Source of the DNA: JBGTGG01 sp041746855 | Lineage (GTDB): Bacteria; Bacteroidota; Bacteroidia; Cytophagales; Cyclobacteriaceae | Assembly (NCBI GenBank): GCA_041746855.1 | Contig: JBGTGG010000105.1 | Location: forward strand, 1 to 22,435 | Direction: 5' to 3' | DNA length: 22,435 nt | The notes under the pieces: generated by a model | Databases searched by the model: none | Told to the model about the DNA's origin: nothing | Seen by the model: only the letters and a program-made list of their open reading frames with translations | Translations under genes and position numbers: made by a program | Shown: positions 7,367 to 15,479 of the stretch, piece by piece | Position numbering within the stretch: the stretch's first letter is position 1 | Layout of the letters: every line of letters starts with the position of its first letter

Positions 7367-8981
7367 ACTCAAATTGATTGTTGGATTATTTTTAATCTCC
7401 TTTTTTACGTGGGGACAAGAAGGCCGGTATATGGTTTTCTTTGCGGATAAAATCGGTACACCGTATTCAATTTCTTCTCCTGAAGAATTTTTAACTGCGA
7501 AATCAATTCAACGAAGAACGAAGCAAGGGATTGCCATTGATAATATTGATTTGCCTGTGAATCCGGCTTATGTAACCGGAGTTAAAGCTACGGGCGTAAA
7601 TGTTTTCTATCAAACCCGTTGGATGAACGGAGTATTGGTTCAGGGAGATGAATCCTTGATTACAAATATTGAAGCACTTTCTTTTGTGGATCGTGTTGAA
7701 TTGGTTGCGCCCGGTGTAAAGCTGATCCCCAATGGAAGGTATGCATCAAAATTGGATATGCATGACGAAGAAGATCTCGGATCAGCAACTGCAGCACAGC
7801 TCTCCTTGATTGGGTTGGATGAAATGCACAGCGATAATAAGCGCGGTGAAGGAATTTTGATAGCCGTTTTCGATGCGGGTTTTTTAGGCGTGAACACAGC
7901 GAGTGCTTTTGAGGATTTTCGTTCAAACAATCAAGTCGATTTATCCTTATCATTTGATTTTGTGAGTAACCAATCAAATGTTTTCCAATACCATGATCAT
8001 GGCACCCGTGTTTTTTCAACGATGGCAGCTTATCAGGAAGGTGTTTTTGTTGGCGGCACGTTGAACGCGAACTATCAATTATACATTACGGAAGACGTGG
8101 CCACCGAACACAGGATTGAAGAGTACAACTGGTTGTTTGCAGCAGAACGCGCTGATAGTTTAGGTGTCGATATTATTACTTCATCATTGGGCTATAATAC
8201 GTTTGATCCTCCTTCCATAAGTTATACACAGGCGGATATGGATGGAGCCACAGCCGTGATTACAAAGGCGGCACAGACTGCGTTTGAAAGGGGAATGGTG
8301 ATCGTGAGTAGTGCCGGGAATGATGGTGCTTCTGCGTGGGGAATAATCACGGCTCCATCGGATGGTGAGGATGTATTGGCGATAGGTAATGTAAATTATT
8401 TAGGTACTCGTTCCGCAGGAAGTTCAAAAGGGCCAACCACGGACGGAAGGATTAAACCGGATGTGATGGCCATGGGCACGAGTACTTCCGTGATCAATTC
8501 CAGTGGCAACCTGACAGCTTCCAGTGGCACTTCGTTGGCAGCACCGTTCGTGGCCAGTGTGGTAGCAGGCGTGTGGCAAAAATATCCGGACCTGACCAAT
8601 AAAGAACTTATCGATGCAGTGCGTGCTTCTTCTTCCCAAGGTGCCAACCCTGATAACTTAATGGGTTATGGGATTCCTAATTTTAAAGCAATTGTAAACT
8701 ACCTGGAGAAAAACAGCATCAACCAGACCGATCACTTTATTGCCTTTCCCAATCCCTTTATAGAAACCGTTACCATCCGCCCCAGCGACCCGGAATTATT
8801 TCCTTCTGTTTTGCTCCGCATGTTCACTTCCACAGGGCAGTTAAAAGAAGAACGTGTGATTGATTTTGATTGGCTCAACAGGACCTACGAGGCAGATTAT
8901 AGCGCGTTGGCTACCGGGTTGTATATATTGCAATTAACGTATCAGGACCGATCTTTCAATTTCAAATTGGTGAAGGAGTAG
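7353..8981 (+). CDS. Secreted subtilisin-like serine protease with T9SS sorting domain
   Basis: A 542-residue S8-family peptidase. Residues 1-21 are a signal peptide ending near WGQ. Residues 25-120 look like an inhibitory propeptide. The catalytic triad is visible as Asp174 in AVFDAG, His216 in HDHGT and Ser394 in SGTSLAAP, with the oxyanion Asn323 in SSAGND. Residues 461-542 form a Por-type A sorting domain: FPNP, a beta-sandwich, GLYILQL and a short charged end. This domain is removed during export by the type IX secretion system, so the enzyme should reach the cell surface or medium. The ATG at 7353 is preferred over the TTG at 7347. The start lies inside the preceding lipoprotein gene. 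Substrate unknown; nutrition from proteins is the simplest guess. Confidence 0.9.
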   Translation: MASTKLKLIVGLFLISFFTWGQEGRYMVFFADKIGTPYSISSPEEFLTAKSIQRRTKQGIAIDNIDLPVNPAYVTGVKATGVNVFYQTRWMNGVLVQGDESLITNIEALSFVDRVELVAPGVKLIPNGRYASKLDMHDEEDLGSATAAQLSLIGLDEMHSDNKRGEGILIAVFDAGFLGVNTASAFEDFRSNNQVDLSLSFDFVSNQSNVFQYHDHGTRVFSTMAAYQEGVFVGGTLNANYQLYITEDVATEHRIEEYNWLFAAERADSLGVDIITSSLGYNTFDPPSISYTQADMDGATAVITKAAQTAFERGMVIVSSAGNDGASAWGIITAPSDGEDVLAIGNVNYLGTRSAGSSKGPTTDGRIKPDVMAMGTSTSVINSSGNLTASSGTSLAAPFVASVVAGVWQKYPDLTNKELIDAVRASSSQGANPDNLMGYGIPNFKAIVNYLEKNSINQTDHFIAFPNPFIETVTIRPSDPELFPSVLLRMFTSTGQLKEERVIDFDWLNRTYEADYSALATGLYILQLTYQDRSFNFKLVKE

Positions 8982-8995
8982 TCGTACACTTTTCT

Positions 8996-9003
8996 TAAGT
9001 TTG
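8996..9003 (+). promoter_or_regulatory. Possible -7 element upstream of rpe
   Basis: TAAGTTTG matches TAnnTTTG exactly and lies 27 bases before the rpe ATG. The -33 position is poor (AAGG), so the call is tentative. Confidence 0.35.
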
Positions 9004-9030
9004 CACGGATTATTTCACCAACAAATATTT

Positions 9031-9687
9031 ATGGATCCTATTGTTGCCCCTTCTGTACTCGCTTCTGATTTTGCCAACCTCGAACGCGAAATTAAAATGA
9101 TCAACAATAGTGTTGCCGATTGGATTCATGTGGATATTATGGATGGTGTATTTGTTCCCAATATTTCCATGGGAATACCGGTAGTAAAGGCAATTCAAAA
9201 GCATGCTACGAAACCGTTGGATGTTCACTTAATGATTGTCCATCCGGAAAATTATGTTGAAGCATTTAAAGATGCAGGGGCGGGTATTATTTCAGTGCAT
9301 ATTGAAGCATGTCCCCATCTGCACCGCAACATTCAACAGATAAAATCATTGGGTTGCAAAGCAGGGGTTGCTATTAACCCACATTCTTCCATTTCACTTT
9401 TAGAAGACATTATTCAGGATATTGATATGGTATGTTTAATGTCGGTCAATCCAGGTTTCGGTGCTCAAAAATTTATTGAGCATACGTATGAGCGTGTTCG
9501 AAAACTAAGGGCTTTGATTCAATCTTCAGGAAGCAACGCCTTGATCGAAATTGATGGTGGGGTGAGTGCTTCCAATGCAAAATTGTTGCTGGATGCGGGA
9601 GCAAATGTGTTGGTAGCCGGTAATTTTGTTTTTAGCGCGGAGAACCCAACGGAAGTTATTCGTCAATTGAAAAGCACAACGGTTTAA
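9031..9687 (+). CDS. rpe: Ribulose-phosphate 3-epimerase
   Basis: A 218-residue TIM-barrel enzyme that interconverts ribulose 5-phosphate and xylulose 5-phosphate in the pentose phosphate pathway. The family motifs are intact: APSVLASDF at the start, HVDIMDGVFVPN (33-44), DVHLMI (64-69), MSVNPGFGAQKF (137-148) and EIDGGV (173-178). Metal ligands His33, Asp35, His66 and Asp175 are present, with Asp35 and Asp175 as the acid/base pair. The ATG at 9031 is chosen because family proteins begin just before the Pro-Ser-Val-Leu strand; the upstream TTG at 9001 adds ten residues without homology. Length is normal. It is spaced 56 bases from the downstream lipoprotein gene. Confidence 0.96.
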   Translation: MDPIVAPSVLASDFANLEREIKMINNSVADWIHVDIMDGVFVPNISMGIPVVKAIQKHATKPLDVHLMIVHPENYVEAFKDAGAGIISVHIEACPHLHRNIQQIKSLGCKAGVAINPHSSISLLEDIIQDIDMVCLMSVNPGFGAQKFIEHTYERVRKLRALIQSSGSNALIEIDGGVSASNAKLLLDAGANVLVAGNFVFSAENPTEVIRQLKSTTV

Positions 9688-9743
9688 AAGCATCACCAAA
9701 CCTCGGCAAGATTATTGGTGCAAATGACCATATTTGTAATGAT

Positions 9744-10313
9744 ATGATTCGATTTGTCCTCTTCCTGTTTATTCTTGTTTCTTGCCAGACCCGGAGCGTA
9801 ACCCGCGTTCAGCCGGATGCTACGTACGATCTAAGTGGCCGTTGGAATGATGCGGATTCACGCATGGTTGCCGATCAAATGATCAACGATTTATTGCAAT
9901 CCTCCAATTTCACTGAATACGCGAAACAAAAAGGAAACAAGCCTGCGATTGTGGTGGGGATCATTAAAAACAAAACCACCGAACATATTGATGCCAGCAA
10001 TTACATCAAGAAAATTGAGTTGGCAATTTATAATTCAGGCACGGCAGATATTGTGGAATCAGAAGAGTTTCGTGATAAAATGAGAGTCGAGCGTTTGCAA
10101 CAACAGGATTTTGCTGATCCGGAAACCGTAGCTGAATTTGGAAAGGAAATTGGAGCGGACCTGATGCTCTTTGGCGAGATGACTTCTGAAACCGATGTGT
10201 TCCGATCACAGAAGGTAGTGAATTATGTCACGAGCTTATACCTTACCGATATTGAAACAAACAAGCGTATCTGGTTTGGGCAAAATGAGATTAAAAAGGT
10301 TGTCCGTAATTGA
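9744..10313 (+). CDS. LpoB-like (COG3417) lipoprotein
   Basis: A 189-residue lipoprotein. The signal peptide ends in the lipobox LVSC with Cys at 14. The mature part has the typical start DLSGRWNDADSRMVADQMI (29-47), then VVGIIKNKTTEHID and a later block EIGADLMLFGEM (135-146). This is the layout of the LpoB/YcfM family. In Escherichia coli LpoB is an outer-membrane lipoprotein that activates the cell-wall synthase PBP1B. Members from other phyla share the fold but their partner is not established, so no gene symbol is given. It lies six bases before a COG3014-like TPR lipoprotein gene; the same pairing is known in other Gram-negative genomes. Confidence 0.8.
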   Translation: MIRFVLFLFILVSCQTRSVTRVQPDATYDLSGRWNDADSRMVADQMINDLLQSSNFTEYAKQKGNKPAIVVGIIKNKTTEHIDASNYIKKIELAIYNSGTADIVESEEFRDKMRVERLQQQDFADPETVAEFGKEIGADLMLFGEMTSETDVFRSQKVVNYVTSLYLTDIETNKRIWFGQNEIKKVVRN

Positions 10314-10319
10314 TAGGTG

Positions 10320-11702
10320 ATGATGCGTTTTGGCTACCTTTTAATTCTTCTTTTCTTTTTTGGTTGCGCCAGCTATCATCAGGTCAACCAGGATTTTCAT
10401 CACGAGTTTCGTAATGGGGATTTGCATCAAGCACTGGAGATTTTAGGCGATAATGAAAATGTAGGATCCGGTCGTAACCGTTTTTTGTTTTATGCAGATA
10501 AAGGATTGTTGCTTTCAATTTTAGGCAGATATGAAGAGAGCAATTCCTATTTTGAAAAAGCATTTCTTTATGGTGAGGATTTTCAAAAGAATTATGTGGC
10601 AGAGGCTGCTACTTATCTCACGAATCCCAATTTAAAAGCCTATGGTGGCGAAGACCATGAACACCTGTTTGTGTTGTATTACAAAGCCCTTAATTTTTTA
10701 AAACTCAGAAAGCCTTCGGAAGCGTTAGTGGAATGCAGGCGCTTAAACATTCGGCTCCAGCAATTAAATGACAAATATTCAAGTGGGAATAAATTTCAGC
10801 GCGATGCTTTTATCCACACATTGATGGGCGTGATTTATCAATCCACAAAGGATTACAATAATGCTTTCATTGCGTATCGAAATGCTGTTGAGGTGTATGA
10901 AGAAGATTATAGCGAAATGTTCGGGATGAATATTCCAGACCAGTTGAAAATTGATTTGTTGAATACCGCTGCATGGATGGGGTTTAATGACGAACTACAA
11001 TTTTACAAAGAGAAGTTTTCGATGCAGGATTATTCACCGTCAGTACCGACTGCAAGTCTCGTGTTTTTTTGGCATAATGGATTGGTTCCTGTAAAGGGTG
11101 AATGGAGCATTAATTTTATTATGGAGCAACGGGAAAACAATTGGATTGTTTTTAACAATCCGGAGATGGGATTGAGCTTTCCTTTTCAGGTGGATGGTGA
11201 TAATGACCGAAGGAACCTGACGAACCTGGAAGTTTTTCGGGTTGCATTTCCGCGCTATTTGGAGCGACCGGTTTTTTACGAAAGCGGCATACTCGAATCT
11301 GCAGGTGGACAATACAAACTTGAGCTATTGGAAGACGTAAACAAAGTAGCATTTTACAGTCTTAACCAGCGGATGATGTTGGAATTTGGCAAAGGGTTGT
11401 TACGAGCAGCGCTGAAAAAAACCACCGAACATACCATTCGAAGGGAGGATGAGCGACTCGGTGCGTTGGTGGGATTGATCAATGCGGTTACAGAGAAGGC
11501 TGACACCCGAAATTGGCAGACCTTGCCACATAGCATTTCGTACGCGCGCATTCCAATGGAGAGGGGAAATAACACGGTGGAATTGAAATTATCGCCAGGC
11601 CATGGAGCGCCAGCCACCTATACATTTAAGTATGAACCAGCTGCGGGTGAAACACTTTTCCATACTTTCTCTTCGTTAGAATCCGGATACCCGCGGTATT
11701 GA
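10320..11702 (+). CDS. COG3014-like TPR lipoprotein
   Basis: A 460-residue lipoprotein with a signal peptide and a lipobox-like FFGC, Cys at 16. Residues 25-200 hold TPR-like helical repeats (for example RYEESNSYFEKAF, and TKDYNNAFIAYRNAVEVY). Residues 230-460 form a beta-rich domain with the recognisable stretches FWHNGLVPVKGEW and NWQTLPHSISYARIP. This plan matches the uncharacterised COG3014 family. It follows the LpoB-like gene after six bases, and the two are usually neighbours in other genomes, suggesting a joint envelope function. The start could be GTG 10317, ATG 10320 or ATG 10323; these change only one or two residues. No catalytic residues are evident. Confidence 0.75.
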   Translation: MMRFGYLLILLFFFGCASYHQVNQDFHHEFRNGDLHQALEILGDNENVGSGRNRFLFYADKGLLLSILGRYEESNSYFEKAFLYGEDFQKNYVAEAATYLTNPNLKAYGGEDHEHLFVLYYKALNFLKLRKPSEALVECRRLNIRLQQLNDKYSSGNKFQRDAFIHTLMGVIYQSTKDYNNAFIAYRNAVEVYEEDYSEMFGMNIPDQLKIDLLNTAAWMGFNDELQFYKEKFSMQDYSPSVPTASLVFFWHNGLVPVKGEWSINFIMEQRENNWIVFNNPEMGLSFPFQVDGDNDRRNLTNLEVFRVAFPRYLERPVFYESGILESAGGQYKLELLEDVNKVAFYSLNQRMMLEFGKGLLRAALKKTTEHTIRREDERLGALVGLINAVTEKADTRNWQTLPHSISYARIPMERGNNTVELKLSPGHGAPATYTFKYEPAAGETLFHTFSSLESGYPRY

Positions 11703-11815
11703 TAGCTGGAATGCTGAGATATTTGCTTTATCTTTAGTTCTAAATAGCAGTTAATGAGAATGTTATATTTTTTAGTTTAGAAGGTTTATTTTTGATTTTT
11801 TAACCGGTATTATTT

Positions 11816-12838
11816 CTGAAACGCTATTATACGCTTGCTTTCCTGCTTATTGTTACCACCGCTGTATACGCACAGAAGGAGGAGGGTAAAAGTGCAAGTA
11901 TTCCATTGGACCACTTTTATGTAGATCGGCAGGGACCTGGTTTCTTGAGGGTCATATTATCCAAAGTAACGTTTGGGTTAAGTACAGGCTATGGTAGAAC
12001 GTACTATAGCCATAAGCTTGACGGATTTGGTGTATTTCAAAAACCAGATTCTATTCCTAAAATTTTTACGAGTGGGGATGTTACGGCAGGTTATTCGAAC
12101 TGGTTCAACAAATCTGAGTCGGCCACCAATACTCAGGATGCTTCTACATTTTTGGTCAATAGCGACACCACAGCATTAAGATTTAAAGCGAAAGGGTTTA
12201 ACATTCCACTTAAAGCAACGTTGCACGTTGAATTTGACCGGTACCGAATAGGCGGAGGATACTCGATTGAATATGCCCACGTGGGGGATTTTAGCGCAAC
12301 CAATTATGGCGATGAAATCAATTCCTGGACACCGGAGGCAAATAATTATTTTCTTCAAAAATATTTCGGAAGCATAGGCGCTACAGTTTACCGGTATTAT
12401 GAGTATTCCCTTGTTATGGACATGAATATTGGTGGTTATTCCATGGGGAAGAAGTTTGATAAGAGTATGATCAAGCGAGGCGTTTATTTTAACCTTGGTG
12501 CAACCGTTGAACGGGATATGTCAGAGTATTTCAGGCTATTTGTACGGCCATCTTTTGAAATCAAGGGATATAAATTATCAATGCCGGAAGCGAATCAAAC
12601 CATTAACCATAAATTCAACGCATTTTATATTAATGTCGGGGCCACCTACCGAATTCCGGAATTAAGGAGGTGTTACAATAAGGATTGCAAAGTTCAAATC
12701 AACCATTCGCACGGCAATAAAAACTACCGGAGCCGGGTGCATCCCATCTACAAAAAACAGGATCCGCATTATGGCGAAAACCACCCCAAATTGATCAAAT
12801 ACAAGGGGAAAAATAAAAAGAAACTTAATCCATATTAG
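11816..12838 (+). CDS. Outer-membrane beta-barrel-like protein with basic Cys/His tail, CTG start
   Basis: A 340-residue protein when read from CTG 11816. That start gives a textbook signal peptide (KRYYTLAFLLIVTTAVYAQ). The frame is open only from 11804, and no ATG, GTG or TTG is available before a TTG at 11906, which would cut off the signal. Residues about 45-280 show alternating strands with frequent Tyr/Phe and Gly, such as TFGLSTGYGRTYYS and FNAFYINVGATYRI, consistent with a small outer-membrane barrel. Residues 281-340 are a separate tail with Cys286 and Cys291, five His, 16 Lys/Arg and only four acidic residues. No family function is recognised. It stands alone between the lipoprotein pair and gyrA. 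The barrel is inferred, and the start codon needs proof. Confidence 0.65.
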   Translation: MKRYYTLAFLLIVTTAVYAQKEEGKSASIPLDHFYVDRQGPGFLRVILSKVTFGLSTGYGRTYYSHKLDGFGVFQKPDSIPKIFTSGDVTAGYSNWFNKSESATNTQDASTFLVNSDTTALRFKAKGFNIPLKATLHVEFDRYRIGGGYSIEYAHVGDFSATNYGDEINSWTPEANNYFLQKYFGSIGATVYRYYEYSLVMDMNIGGYSMGKKFDKSMIKRGVYFNLGATVERDMSEYFRLFVRPSFEIKGYKLSMPEANQTINHKFNAFYINVGATYRIPELRRCYNKDCKVQINHSHGNKNYRSRVHPIYKKQDPHYGENHPKLIKYKGKNKKKLNPY

Positions 12839-12924
12839 CCGCTTATTTCCTTACATAAAATAGCCAAAATTGGTATCTTGCGGGGCTTAAAAAAGCACGT
12901 AAAAAAGGAAATTAATTGACTTAA

Positions 12925-15462
12925 ATGGCAGAAGATACCGAAGGCCTGAAACCAGAAGGGCTGAATATAATTAACATCAATATTGAGGATGAAATGCGAA
13001 CCGCTTACATCGATTATTCGATGTCGGTTATTGTTTCAAGAGCATTACCAGATGTACGCGATGGATTGAAACCTGTGCATCGAAGGGTGCTTTTTGGAAT
13101 GCAGGAGTTAGGGGTCAACTACAATAAATCATATAAAAAATCAGCCAGGATTGTCGGGGAGGTTTTAGGTAAGTACCACCCGCACGGGGATTCTTCCGTG
13201 TATGACACCATGGTGCGGATGGCCCAGGATTGGTCGTTGCGGTACACACTTGTGGATGGCCAGGGAAACTTCGGATCGGTTGATGGGGATTCACCGGCAG
13301 CCATGCGGTATACGGAAGCCAGGCTTCGCAGGATAGCGGATGAAATGTTGGCTGATATCAACAAAGATACCGTTGATTTTCAGCCCAACTTTGATGACTC
13401 GCTAAAAGAACCGTCTGTATTACCTGGTAAACTCCCGAACCTTTTAGTGAATGGTTCCAGTGGAATTGCTGTGGGAATGGCCACAAACATGGCACCACAC
13501 AATTTGCGCGAAGTTGTAGATGGGATACATGCTTATATTGATAATCCTGAAATAACGGTTGAAGAGCTTATCAAATTTGTAACGGCTCCCGATTTTCCAA
13601 CCGGAGGTATTATCTATGGTTACAATGGCGTTCATGATGCGTTAAAAACAGGAAGGGGAAGGGTTGTTGTTCGCTCCAAAGCAGAAATTGTAACGCAGGC
13701 GAACGGTAAAGATCAGATCATTGTAACCGAGATTCCTTATCAGGTAAATAAGGCCAACATGATCGAGAAGACTGCGGCCCTGATCAATGAAAAAAAGATA
13801 GAGGGTATCAGCGATATCCGCGATGAGTCAGATCGCGATGGTTTTAGGATCGTATACGATTTGAAACGGGATGCTATTCCAAATATCGTTTTGAATAATT
13901 TATTCAAGTATACCCAACTTCAGTCTTCTTTTAGTGTCAACAATGTGGCACTTGTAAAAGGCCGGCCACAGACCTTGAACTTGCGGGACTTAATAAAGTA
14001 TTTTGTTGAACACCGTCACGATGTAGTGGTTAGAAGGACGAAATATGAATTGTCTGAAGCAGAAAAAAGAGCGCATATTCTTGAGGGATATTTAATTGCA
14101 CTTGATAATCTTGATGAGGTGATTTCGGTTATCCGCGCATCGAAAGATCCGGATACTGCAAAAACAGAATTGATCACACGATTCTCTTTATCAGAAATTC
14201 AGGCAAAGGCAATTCTTGAAATGCGTTTGCAACGCCTTACCGGACTTGAGCGCGAAAAAATCCAGCAGGAATATGCAGAAGTAAAAGCGTTGATTGACCG
14301 ATTGAATGAGATTCTGAGCAACGAAGGAATCCGCATGCAAATCATTAAGGATGAACTTGCCGAAATCAGAGAGCGCTATGGTGATGATCGCAGAACCCTT
14401 GTAGTTGCCAGCGAAGATGATATTACCCTGGAGGATATGATTCCAAATGAAAAGATGGTCATCACACTATCGAATCAAGGGTATATCAAACGGACTTCCT
14501 TATCAGAATATAGAACACAAGGAAGAGGAGGGATTGGCTCAAAAGGCGTTTCTACAAAAGAAGATGATTTTACAGAACACTTGTTTATTGGAAGTGCCCA
14601 TAACTATCTATTGATTTTTACGGATTCAGGAAAAGTATTCTGGAAAAAAGTCTATGAAATCCCGGAGGGAGGAAAGACATCGAAAGGAAGGGCAATTCAA
14701 AACCTAATTAATATTGAACCCGGTGATGCAGTCCGGACGATTATTCCGATTGTAAGCCTTACCGATGAAGAATATATCAACGGCAACTTTGTGATTCTTT
14801 GTACCGAGCATGGCACCATTAAAAAGACAGCATTGGAAGCATATTCGAGGCCACGCGTAGGAGGTATCAATGCCATTACGATTAAGGATGGTGATCGCCT
14901 GATCAACGCATCGTTGACTAACGGGGAGAACCATATCGTGATAGCAAAAACGGAAGGCAAGGCTGTTCATTTTTCCGAGAAAGATGTTCGCCCAATGGGC
15001 CGTACTGCCTCTGGTGTACGGGCTGTTACACTTGATTCCCCAACCGATAAAGTGATCGGCATGGTGTGTATTTCAAATAAGGAAACCAACTTGTTGGTAG
15101 TTTCTGAAAATGGTTATGGTAAACGTTCGTCCATAGAAGACTACCGTTTAACGAAACGAGGAGGCAAAGGAGTGAAGACCTTAAATGTAACATCCAAAAC
15201 TGGCAAGCTTGTTGCGATTAAGGAAGTGGAAGATGAAGACGAACTGATGATTGTGAACCGATCGGGCATCACCATCCGTATGCGCGTTGATGACCTTCGG
15301 GTTATGGGACGTGCCACGCAAGGTGTTCGCTTGATAAAATTAAATGAGGAAGACAGTATTTCTTCGGTGGCAAAAATCCAATATATTAAACCAGAAGAAA
15401 TCGAAAGGATTGAAGAAGAAGACGATAAAACAAACAATGACGATAAACCTAAACAAGAATAA
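12925..15462 (+). CDS. gyrA: DNA gyrase subunit A
   Basis: An 845-residue subunit that breaks and rejoins DNA in the gyrase A2B2 complex, introducing negative supercoils. The active-site Tyr is 129 in AAMRYTEARL. The quinolone-determining region KYHPHGDSSVYDTMVRMAQ keeps Ser90 and Asp94, equivalent to Ser83 and Asp87 of E. coli, so there is no classic resistance change. The coiled coil and C-gate lie at about 370-495. The C-terminal pinwheel begins near 505. The GyrA box at 532-538 reads QGRGGIG, so only part of the canonical Gln-Arg-Arg-Gly-Gly-Lys-Gly is kept. The acidic tail ends in Lys-Gln-Glu. ParC is less likely given the box and the length. A TPR gene follows after 17 bases. Confidence 0.96.
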   Translation: MAEDTEGLKPEGLNIININIEDEMRTAYIDYSMSVIVSRALPDVRDGLKPVHRRVLFGMQELGVNYNKSYKKSARIVGEVLGKYHPHGDSSVYDTMVRMAQDWSLRYTLVDGQGNFGSVDGDSPAAMRYTEARLRRIADEMLADINKDTVDFQPNFDDSLKEPSVLPGKLPNLLVNGSSGIAVGMATNMAPHNLREVVDGIHAYIDNPEITVEELIKFVTAPDFPTGGIIYGYNGVHDALKTGRGRVVVRSKAEIVTQANGKDQIIVTEIPYQVNKANMIEKTAALINEKKIEGISDIRDESDRDGFRIVYDLKRDAIPNIVLNNLFKYTQLQSSFSVNNVALVKGRPQTLNLRDLIKYFVEHRHDVVVRRTKYELSEAEKRAHILEGYLIALDNLDEVISVIRASKDPDTAKTELITRFSLSEIQAKAILEMRLQRLTGLEREKIQQEYAEVKALIDRLNEILSNEGIRMQIIKDELAEIRERYGDDRRTLVVASEDDITLEDMIPNEKMVITLSNQGYIKRTSLSEYRTQGRGGIGSKGVSTKEDDFTEHLFIGSAHNYLLIFTDSGKVFWKKVYEIPEGGKTSKGRAIQNLINIEPGDAVRTIIPIVSLTDEEYINGNFVILCTEHGTIKKTALEAYSRPRVGGINAITIKDGDRLINASLTNGENHIVIAKTEGKAVHFSEKDVRPMGRTASGVRAVTLDSPTDKVIGMVCISNKETNLLVVSENGYGKRSSIEDYRLTKRGGKGVKTLNVTSKTGKLVAIKEVEDEDELMIVNRSGITIRMRVDDLRVMGRATQGVRLIKLNEEDSISSVAKIQYIKPEEIERIEEEDDKTNNDDKPKQE

Positions 15463-15479
15463 TTTAACTATTTAAAAAG

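Noticed and set aside
12874..12880. TATCTTG as a possible -7 element of gyrA
   Set aside because: It misses one T of the consensus and has no TTG at the correct distance upstream; too weak to list as a promoter.
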